Assembly: GCA_005787665.1 (NCBI GenBank)
Contig: SYAB01000437.1
Span: 1 to 5,622 of the forward strand
DNA length: 5,622 nucleotides
Direction of reading: 5' to 3'
Source of the DNA: Actinomycetota bacterium
GTDB taxonomy: Bacteria > Actinomycetota > Actinomycetes > Mycobacteriales > Mycobacteriaceae
Shown here: one piece after another, positions 1 through 4,342 of the stretch
How positions within the stretch are numbered: position 1 is the stretch's first letter
Layout of the letters: each line of letters opens with the position of its first letter
Made by a program: the position numbers and the translations under genes
Notes under the pieces: model-generated
What the model was told of the DNA's origin: nothing
What the model saw: only the letters and a program-made list of their open reading frames with translations
Database searches by the model: none

Positions 1-444
1 CTCCCCGAGCAGCGCGACCTTGTCCGCGGTCGGCACCGTGAACGGGTCGATCAGGTAGTCCGAGACCCACGTCGCGTCGCGATGGACCGGTTCGTCGGCC
101 AACTCGACGCGCTCGGCGTTGAGTGCGGCCAGTGTCACCGCCACCCCGACCGCGTGGCGGGCCGACTCCCCGGCGATGTCCGGGGTGAGTCCCGCGTGCG
201 ACGCGAAGCCCCAGGTGCCGTCGACGATCACCCGCACCGCCAGGCCGATGTCGCGGTCGAGCACCGCCGACTCCAGTTCACCGTCGCGCATCTGGACCAC
301 CTCGGTGGTGATGGCGTGCACCCGAAGGTCGGCGTAGCTGGCCCCGCCCGCTCTGGCCGCCGACAGGGCGGCATCGGCCAACCGGTGCAGTGGCAGGGCG
401 AGAAAGTCATCGTCGACGCGGCGGTGCCGGGAGGATTCGCTCAC
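1..444 (-). CDS. tldD: TldD/PmbA-family metalloprotease, N-terminal part (3' end outside window)
   Basis: Minus-strand frame open from a GTG at 444 to the window edge, giving 148 residues of a protein that in mycobacteria is about 500 long. It begins MSESSRHRRVDDDFLALPLH. The family's N-terminal domain is clear: an 'ASYADLRV' stretch (residues 35-42), then 'RDGELESAV' (53-61), 'DIGLAVRVIVDGTWGFAS' (65-82) and 'ADKVALLGE' (140-148). This is the usual TldD order of a self-recognition strand followed by the G-x-G-x-R-V and WGFAS motifs. TldD pairs with TldE/PmbA in an intracellular zinc protease that trims unfolded or modified peptides. The metal-binding HExxxH motif would lie beyond the window, so catalytic competence cannot be judged. 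The start at 444 was preferred to an in-frame ATG at 489 because the extra 15 residues look non-conserved and a TAnnnT box sits just upstream of the GTG. The M. tuberculosis counterpart would be Rv2315c, also next to uspA and divergent from it. Confidence 0.9.
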   Translation of the reverse strand, partial: MSESSRHRRVDDDFLALPLHRLADAALSAARAGGASYADLRVHAITTEVVQMRDGELESAVLDRDIGLAVRVIVDGTWGFASHAGLTPDIAGESARHAVGVAVTLAALNAERVELADEPVHRDATWVSDYLIDPFTVPTADKVALLGE

Positions 445-450
445 GGAACC

Positions 451-456
451 ACCGTA
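451..456 (-). promoter_or_regulatory. Candidate -10 box for a leaderless tldD transcript
   Basis: On the minus strand the hexamer TACGGT fits the mycobacterial -10 pattern TAnnnT. It is followed by six bases (ggttcc) and then the GTG start at 444. That places it exactly at -12 to -7 if transcription starts on the G of GTG, the arrangement typical of leaderless mycobacterial genes. No good -35 box is visible, and the spacer contains no strong Shine-Dalgarno sequence. Confidence 0.35.
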
Positions 457-493
457 GCTGCGGCTGGGGACTGGATACCCTTTCGGCATGTCC

Positions 494-540
494 CCGAGTC
501 CACCCGCGTCCGCTGAACTGCGCGGGTCTGGGAGTCTCGG
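494..540. promoter_or_regulatory. Divergent intergenic region with an interrupted inverted repeat
   Basis: The 156 bases between tldD and the oxidoreductase gene (445-600) contain no supportable gene. They must hold the promoter of the plus-strand operon and probably the tldD promoter. Within them ACCCGCG (502-508) is mirrored by CGCGGGT (521-527) around a 12-base loop. An outer pair, CCGAG (494-498) and CTCGG (536-540), could extend the stem with an asymmetric internal bulge. It could be a hairpin in the leader of the plus-strand transcript or an operator. A TACCCT hexamer at 476-481 is a weak plus-strand -10 candidate with no recognisable -35 box. The function is inferred from position only. 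Confidence 0.3.
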
Positions 541-600
541 CCGTCGGGTGGTCATCCCCGAATCAGCTTCGAGCGCGGTCTCACACCACGGGGTTACCCG

Positions 601-1731
601 ATGAGTCCGACCATTGCCGTAGGGCTGCAGGTCAGCACTCAGCCGCCCCTGGGTGTCACCCGTGCCGCCGTGATCGCAGCCCGGGCCATGCGACTGGAAT
701 CATTGATGCTTATCGACCATTTCCAGAATGTCTTCCCCAAAAGTCTGTGGAATGAGAATTTCACCTGGGTCGCCAAGCAACGCCCCAGCCCCCACGAGAT
801 GTTCGAATATCAGGTCATGGCTGGCTACCTCGCACCGAAAGTCGGGCGGATGCGGCTCGGTGTCGGAGTCACCGAGGCGGTCCGCCGGCATCCCGTCATG
901 ATCGCCCAGGCCATGCTGACCCTGTCCCACCTCGTCAAGCGCGCGCCAATCCTCGGTATCGGAGCTGGCGAGCGGATGAATATCGACCCGTATGGACTAG
1001 ACTTCTCGACGCCGGTGAACCGCCTGGAGGAAGCCCTCCAGATCATTCGGCTGTGCCTGTCTGCAAGCGGCCCGATCTCGTTCTCCGGCAGGCACTTCCA
1101 ACTCGACCGGGCGACGATGGACCTCAAGGCGGCACCCGGCAGGACACCTGAGATCTGGGTAGCCGGCCAAGGCCCGCGAATCCTTCGTCTCACCGGGGAA
1201 TACGGCGATGGCTGGTATCCGGCCTCGGTGGTCTCGCCCCGGGAATACGCCGACAAACTCGCCACCGTGCGATCGGCCGCCACTGACTCGGGCCGCGATG
1301 CCGCTGGCATCACCCCGGCACTGCACCGTTTCGTGGTATTCGGTTCCTCTGAGGCCGAGGCGCGCGCGATGTTACGTCACAAAGCAATACGTCTCCTGGG
1401 CCTCGGAGCACCCGCCGAGGTGTGGGACAGCTCCGGCGTGCGGCATCCGCTCGGCGATCAGTTCAACACCATCGTCAACTTCGTGCCGGACCGCCACGAC
1501 CGCGCCTTCGTCGAGGAGGCGATAAACACCGTCCCCGAGTCCGTGATGACCGAAGGCCCCCTGCTGTGGGGCACGCCAGCGCAGGTCACGGCCAAGCTAC
1601 GGGCCTTCGGAGATGTAGGACTGCGCCATGTGGTCCTTGCCCCCGTCTCGGGGCTGGTGTCCAAAAAGGCCCTGCTGTACGGCCTTCGGGCTACCGCGCA
1701 GGTCGCCCGGACGCTCAGCAGGTCCGCGTGA
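601..1731 (+). CDS. LLM-class F420-dependent oxidoreductase, phthiodiolone ketoreductase-like
   Basis: A 376-residue protein of the luciferase-like monooxygenase (TIM-barrel) superfamily, about the usual length for the F420-dependent branch. Visible landmarks are 'LIDHF' (37-41), 'MRLGVGVTEAVRRHP' (84-98), 'ILGIGAGERMNIDPYG' (117-132), 'PEIWVAGQGPRILRLTGEYGDGW' split over 183-205, 'RSAATDSGRD' (224-233) and C-terminal 'WGTPAQV' with 'GLRHVVLAPVSGLV' (323-353). The same landmarks in the same order occur, as I recall, in M. tuberculosis Rv2951c. That enzyme reduces the keto group of phthiodiolone and phenolphthiodiolone dimycocerosates with F420H2. The exact substrate here cannot be read from sequence, and a paralogue acting on another ketone is equally possible. 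ATG 601 is the only start after the in-frame stop at 514-516; an ACGGGG stretch lies upstream as a weak ribosome site. The stop (TGA 1729-1731) overlaps the uspA GTG, implying co-translation. Rare codons TTA (1372) and ATA (1387, 1522) hint at atypical codon use. Confidence 0.85.
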   Translation: MSPTIAVGLQVSTQPPLGVTRAAVIAARAMRLESLMLIDHFQNVFPKSLWNENFTWVAKQRPSPHEMFEYQVMAGYLAPKVGRMRLGVGVTEAVRRHPVMIAQAMLTLSHLVKRAPILGIGAGERMNIDPYGLDFSTPVNRLEEALQIIRLCLSASGPISFSGRHFQLDRATMDLKAAPGRTPEIWVAGQGPRILRLTGEYGDGWYPASVVSPREYADKLATVRSAATDSGRDAAGITPALHRFVVFGSSEAEARAMLRHKAIRLLGLGAPAEVWDSSGVRHPLGDQFNTIVNFVPDRHDRAFVEEAINTVPESVMTEGPLLWGTPAQVTAKLRAFGDVGLRHVVLAPVSGLVSKKALLYGLRATAQVARTLSRSA

Positions 1732-2594
1732 GCCGCCTACGTTCGGCCCTGCTGGGTTACGGACTGCTGGCGCCGAGCATTTTCGGCGTGGTGTGTTTCC
1801 TGCTGCTGCCGATGCTGGTGGTGGGGTGGCTGAGCCTGCACCGTTGGGATCTGCTCTCCCCGATCCGCTATGTGGGCCTGGATAATTGGCGTTCGGTACT
1901 CAGCGACGCGGACTTCGGCAACTCGTTGCTGATCACGCTTGCCTTCATCGCCATCGTGGTTCCGACACAGGTGGCGCTGGGCCTTGCCGCGGGCGCAATG
2001 CTCGCGCGCGGACTTCCCGGCACCGCGATATTCAGGGCGCTGTACGTGATCCCGTGGATCTGCTCCCCGCTGGCGGTGGCGGTGCTGTGGCGCTGGATTC
2101 TGGCGCCTACCGACGGTGTGGTCGGCACTGTGCTGGGCCGGCGCATCGAGTGGCTGACCGATCCGGGCCTGGCGCTGCCGGTGGTGTCGGCGGTGACCGT
2201 CTGGACCAATGTGGGCTACGTCGCGCTGTTCTTCCTGGCCGGGATCCTGGCCATCCCTCCGCAGGTCCACGACGCCGCCCGTATCGACGGCGCCACCGGG
2301 TGGCAGCGGTTCTGGCGCATCACGTGCCCAATGCTGCGCCCGACGTTCTTCTTCGTCTCAGTCACCGGCGTGGTGAGCGCGGCGCAGGTCTTTGACACGG
2401 TGTACGCGCTCACCGGCGGCGGACCGGCGGGCCGCACCGACCTGGTCGCGCACCGGATCTACGCCGAGGCGTTCGGGGCGGCCGCGATCGGACGGGCGGC
2501 GGTGATGGCTCTTGTGCTGTTTGCGTTCCTGGCGGGTGTCACCGTCATCCAGCACCTCTACTTCCGCAACCGGATCAGCTACGACACGTACTGA
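1728..2594 (+). CDS. uspA: ABC sugar importer permease subunit UspA
   Basis: A 288-residue inner-membrane permease of the MalF/UgpA type. Hydrophobic segments lie at about 8-34, 64-94, 102-125, 147-172, 204-226 and 256-277. The cytoplasmic EAA loop that docks the ATPase is 'HDAARIDGA' followed by 'FWRITCPMLRP' (181-205), with Cys200 where Leu is usual. The stretch 'AAQVFDTVYALTGGGP' (218-233) is a hallmark of these sugar permeases. The protein closely resembles M. tuberculosis UspA (Rv2316, about 290 aa) as I remember it, including 'SLHRWDLL' and 'DLVAHRIYAEAFGAAAIGRA'. The GTG at 1728 gives a short polar N-terminus before the first membrane helix and a GTGA overlap with the oxidoreductase stop, so translational coupling is likely. 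An ATG at 1422 in the same frame is not a credible start because it lies far inside the upstream gene. Its 3' end is overlapped on the opposite strand by the hydrolase frame. The substrate is probably an amino sugar or related glycan fragment, by homology. Confidence 0.92.
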   Translation: MSRLRSALLGYGLLAPSIFGVVCFLLLPMLVVGWLSLHRWDLLSPIRYVGLDNWRSVLSDADFGNSLLITLAFIAIVVPTQVALGLAAGAMLARGLPGTAIFRALYVIPWICSPLAVAVLWRWILAPTDGVVGTVLGRRIEWLTDPGLALPVVSAVTVWTNVGYVALFFLAGILAIPPQVHDAARIDGATGWQRFWRITCPMLRPTFFFVSVTGVVSAAQVFDTVYALTGGGPAGRTDLVAHRIYAEAFGAAAIGRAAVMALVLFAFLAGVTVIQHLYFRNRISYDTY

Positions 2595-3455
2595 GGACGC
2601 CGCAGGAGTGACCGGCGCCGGGACGTCGAACGGCCGCTGGTAGGCCGACTCGACGATCGGGCGCAGGATCGGATCCAGTATCGGGTTCAGCATCGGAGCC
2701 AGCAGGCCGGTCATTTCCACCAGCGGAAGCATCGGGCTGGGCACGAACACATAGGTGATCTTCCCGGGATTGCCCTCGGCGTCATCCGGCGTGTAGCGGA
2801 TATTGGCCGGATCCTCCAGATCGACATCGAAGTACCCGAACACATGTGTGGTCGATCTGCCCACCGCCGCATTGAGTGCGGCCAGCAGATTGGTCTTGTC
2901 GGTGGGGACGTCGGCCCATCCGTCGTACTGCCGGATCACCTCGATCCCCGAGTACGCGGAGTCGGTCGGCACCGGATTCGGGGCGCGGCCGCCGACGACA
3001 TTCTCCGGGTTGCCGATCGAGACCCAGGAGACTTTGGCGGGGTCGGGGGCGCTCGACGGGTCGGAGGCCCAGTGCCGCAACGCCGTGTAGATCACCTGTC
3101 CGCCCTGGCTGTGGCCAACCAGGGTGATCGGCGTGGGATCACCGGCGCGGCTGTCCACGGCAGCCTGAAGCCGGGCCGCGCCCTCGTCGTTGAACGGCTG
3201 CCCGAAGGGGATCGCCGGGTAGTAGACGGGATCGCAGGAGTTGGGCGAGGAACACAGGTCACCACGAAGCTGGCGAGGGGTGAAGAAGAAGAACGGCTGG
3301 ATCCCGATCAGACCGCCCTCGAACGTCAGGACAGTGGACGCCAATCGCACCTGCGCATCGGCCTCCCGCACCGCGGGCCCAGACGCCGGCAAACCCGCTC
3401 CGACTCCGGCGGCGACCACGCTCACCGACAGAGCGATGCTCAGCAGTGTTCTCAT
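2358..3455 (-). CDS. Secreted PE-PPE-domain serine hydrolase or acyltransferase
   Basis: ATG at 3455 with AGGGGG four bases upstream opens a 365-codon frame. Residues 1-34 form a Sec signal peptide (MRTLLSIALSVSVVAAG core, ADA cleavage site at 32-34). The mature part fits the mycobacterial PE-PPE domain, a cutinase-like alpha/beta hydrolase: nucleophile elbow 'GHSQGG' (114-119, Ser116), likely acid 'YDGWAD' (177-182, Asp178 or Asp182), and His204 in 'TTHVFGYF' as the probable third triad member. Cys68 and Cys74 may form a disulfide. A tetrapeptide repeat (253-268) leads into 'PIVESAYQRPFD', typical of the domain's end, near residue 275. Relatives include PE16-type esterases and the Chp acyltransferases of trehalose-lipid synthesis; substrate is unknown here. 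Residues 288-365 lie antisense to uspA and are a charged, His/Arg-rich tail that looks non-native; the stop is the complement of a uspA Ser codon TCA. The gene sits between uspA and uspB on the opposite strand. Confidence 0.82.
   Translation of the reverse strand: MRTLLSIALSVSVVAAGVGAGLPASGPAVREADAQVRLASTVLTFEGGLIGIQPFFFFTPRQLRGDLCSSPNSCDPVYYPAIPFGQPFNDEGAARLQAAVDSRAGDPTPITLVGHSQGGQVIYTALRHWASDPSSAPDPAKVSWVSIGNPENVVGGRAPNPVPTDSAYSGIEVIRQYDGWADVPTDKTNLLAALNAAVGRSTTHVFGYFDVDLEDPANIRYTPDDAEGNPGKITYVFVPSPMLPLVEMTGLLAPMLNPILDPILRPIVESAYQRPFDVPAPVTPAASSVRVVADPVAEVEVLDDGDTRQERKQHKSHHRRPSDRGRPERLGVDPVRDQVGAARRSAAGERVHRVKDLRRAHHAGD
2652..2699 (-). repeat. Four imperfect 12-base tandem repeats encoding X-P-(M/I)-(L/V)
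   Basis: Read on the plus strand, four consecutive 12-base units share the core nnnnATCGGnnn. The last three also begin with CAG: CAGGATCGGATC, CAGTATCGGGTT and CAGCATCGGAGC. On the coding minus strand they give APML, NPIL, DPIL and RPIV (residues 253-268 of the hydrolase), at the C-terminal edge of its PE-PPE domain. Small in-frame duplications are the likely origin, but a Pro/Leu-rich stretch is common at this place in the family. Confidence 0.7.
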
Positions 3456-3459
3456 TCTT

Positions 3460-3465
3460 CCCCCT
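3460..3465 (-). promoter_or_regulatory. Ribosome binding site of the PE-PPE hydrolase gene
   Basis: AGGGGG on the minus strand, four bases (AAGA) before the ATG at 3455. It is the most purine-rich such site in the window. It fixes the start at the methionine that opens the signal peptide rather than at the in-frame ATG at 3563, which would lie inside uspB. Confidence 0.55.
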
Positions 3466-3479
3466 GATTCCCGCAGCAA

Positions 3480-3509
3480 AGGATACTGTCCGCGGCGCGA
3501 TAAAGTCAC
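3480..3509 (-). promoter_or_regulatory. Candidate sigma-A-type promoter of the PE-PPE hydrolase gene
   Basis: On the minus strand GTGACT (3509-3504) resembles a -35 box. After an 18-base spacer comes TATCCT (3485-3480), which fits TAnnnT. The predicted start near 3473 would leave a leader of about 18 bases that carries the AGGGGG site. The whole promoter falls inside the 59-base gap to uspB. Inferred from motif match and spacing only. Confidence 0.4.
3501..3506 (+). promoter_or_regulatory. Candidate -10 box for a separate uspBC promoter
   Basis: TAAAGT fits the TAnnnT pattern and ends eight bases before the uspB GTG at 3515. No Shine-Dalgarno-like sequence precedes that GTG, so a leaderless or nearly leaderless transcript would be consistent. 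A second TAnnnT hexamer, TACTGT (3484-3489), overlaps the opposing hydrolase -10 box and is an alternative. No clear -35 box is seen for either. Confidence 0.3.
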
Positions 3510-3514
3510 GTCTC

Positions 3515-4342
3515 GTGAGCATCGAGGGCCGGCGGTCGCGGGCAATCCCGATCTACGCCGCACTGGTGCTCGCCGGGGTGCTCACCGTCGCACCGTTCGG
3601 CCTGGGCCTGCTGACGTCGGTCACCTCAGCCCGGCAGTTCGCCACCGGAACACCGCTCGCGCTGCCCGACCCGGCCACCCTCGCGAACTACACCGCACTG
3701 GGCGGGGCGGGCTTCGGGCGGGCGATCCTGGTGACCGCGCTGATGACGGCGATCATCACCATCGGGCAGTTGACCTTCTCGGTGCTGGCGGCCTACGCGT
3801 TCGCCCGATTGGAGTTTCCCGGACGCGACGCCCTGTTCTGGGTGTACGTGGCGACGCTGATGATTCCCGCGACCGTGACGGTGGTGCCGCTGTATCTGAT
3901 GATGGCCGAACTCGGTCTGCGCAACACCTTCTGGGCGCTGGTGCTGCCGTTCCTGTTCGGCTCGCCGTATGCGATCTTCCTGCTGCGGGAACATTTCCGC
4001 GCCATCCCCGCCGACCTGCTCCATGCCGCACGCCTCGACGGCGCGAACACCCTGGACGTCATCGTGCATGTAGTGCTGCCGATCAGCAGGCCGATCCTGG
4101 CAACACTGACGCTGATCACGGTCGTCTCCCAGTGGAACAGCTTCATGTGGCCACTGGTGATCACCAGTGGCGCCACCTGGCGGGTCCTCACGGTGGCCAC
4201 CGCCGGCCTGCAGTCGCAGTACAACGCGCAGTGGACGCTGGTGATGGCTGCGACGACCGTGGCGATCGCCCCGTTGGTGGTGCTGTTCGCGGTGTTCCAA
4301 CGCCATATCGTGGCCTCGATCGTCGTCACCGGCTTGAAGTGA
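3515..4342 (+). CDS. uspB: ABC sugar importer permease subunit UspB
   Basis: A 275-residue permease of the MalG/UgpE type that would pair with UspA to form the membrane channel. The length agrees with M. tuberculosis UspB (about 274 aa). Membrane segments lie at about 11-37, 68-97, 105-130, 138-157, 193-216 and 241-262. The EAA loop 'LHAARLDGANTLDVIVHVVL' starts at residue 169 and ends in 'PISRP' (189-193), with the canonical AAxxDGA core. 'SQWNSFMWPLVI' (205-216) and the C-terminal 'GLK' are typical of this subunit. The GTG at 3515 was chosen over the in-frame ATG at 3446. The latter would run antisense across the start of the hydrolase gene and add a non-conserved N-terminus. No strong ribosome site precedes the GTG. 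The stop overlaps the uspC GTG by four bases (GTGA 4339-4342). Its separation from uspA by an antisense gene is unusual, since in M. tuberculosis the three usp genes are adjacent. Confidence 0.9.
   Translation: MSIEGRRSRAIPIYAALVLAGVLTVAPFGLGLLTSVTSARQFATGTPLALPDPATLANYTALGGAGFGRAILVTALMTAIITIGQLTFSVLAAYAFARLEFPGRDALFWVYVATLMIPATVTVVPLYLMMAELGLRNTFWALVLPFLFGSPYAIFLLREHFRAIPADLLHAARLDGANTLDVIVHVVLPISRPILATLTLITVVSQWNSFMWPLVITSGATWRVLTVATAGLQSQYNAQWTLVMAATTVAIAPLVVLFAVFQRHIVASIVVTGLK
4150..4171. promoter_or_regulatory. Perfect 22-base palindrome in uspB, possible GntR-family operator
   Basis: The left arm GCCACTGGTGA is followed immediately by its exact reverse complement TCACCAGTGGC, with no mismatch over 22 bases. 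The inner arms ACTGGT and ACCAGT, separated by GATC, equal the arms of the DasR responsive element as I recall it (ACTGGT-CTAG-ACCAGT). Only the central four bases differ. DasR-type GntR/HutC regulators control amino-sugar uptake, which fits the presumed substrate of this transporter. The site lies inside the uspB coding sequence, about 170 bases upstream of uspC. The coding constraint (PLVITSG) may explain part of the symmetry. Confidence 0.35.

Noticed and set aside
445..489. tldD start at ATG 489
   Set aside because: It would add only 15 unconserved-looking residues; the GTG at 444 has a well-placed TAnnnT box.
82..516. Plus-strand open frame of 144 codons over the tldD region
   Set aside because: It lies antisense to a well-recognised TldD N-terminus, and its translation is Arg/Gly/His-rich with no family resemblance.
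1422..1727. N-terminal extension of UspA starting at ATG 1422
   Set aside because: The added 102 residues overlap the conserved C-terminus of the oxidoreductase in another frame and are Arg-rich junk; GTG 1728 gives the family length.
2595..2651. Terminator between uspA and the hydrolase gene
   Set aside because: No stem-loop followed by a T-run on either strand was visible, and the hydrolase frame runs straight through.
3282..3293. GAA x4 simple repeat
   Set aside because: It is just four consecutive TTC Phe codons in the hydrolase; too short to treat as a microsatellite.
3446..3514. uspB start at ATG 3446
   Set aside because: It would overlap the start and leader of the divergent hydrolase gene and add a non-conserved N-terminus; GTG 3515 gives the expected 275 residues.
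3456..3563. Hydrolase start at the upstream ATG 3563
   Set aside because: It would bury the signal peptide 36 residues inside the protein and run antisense into uspB; the ATG at 3455 has a good ribosome site.
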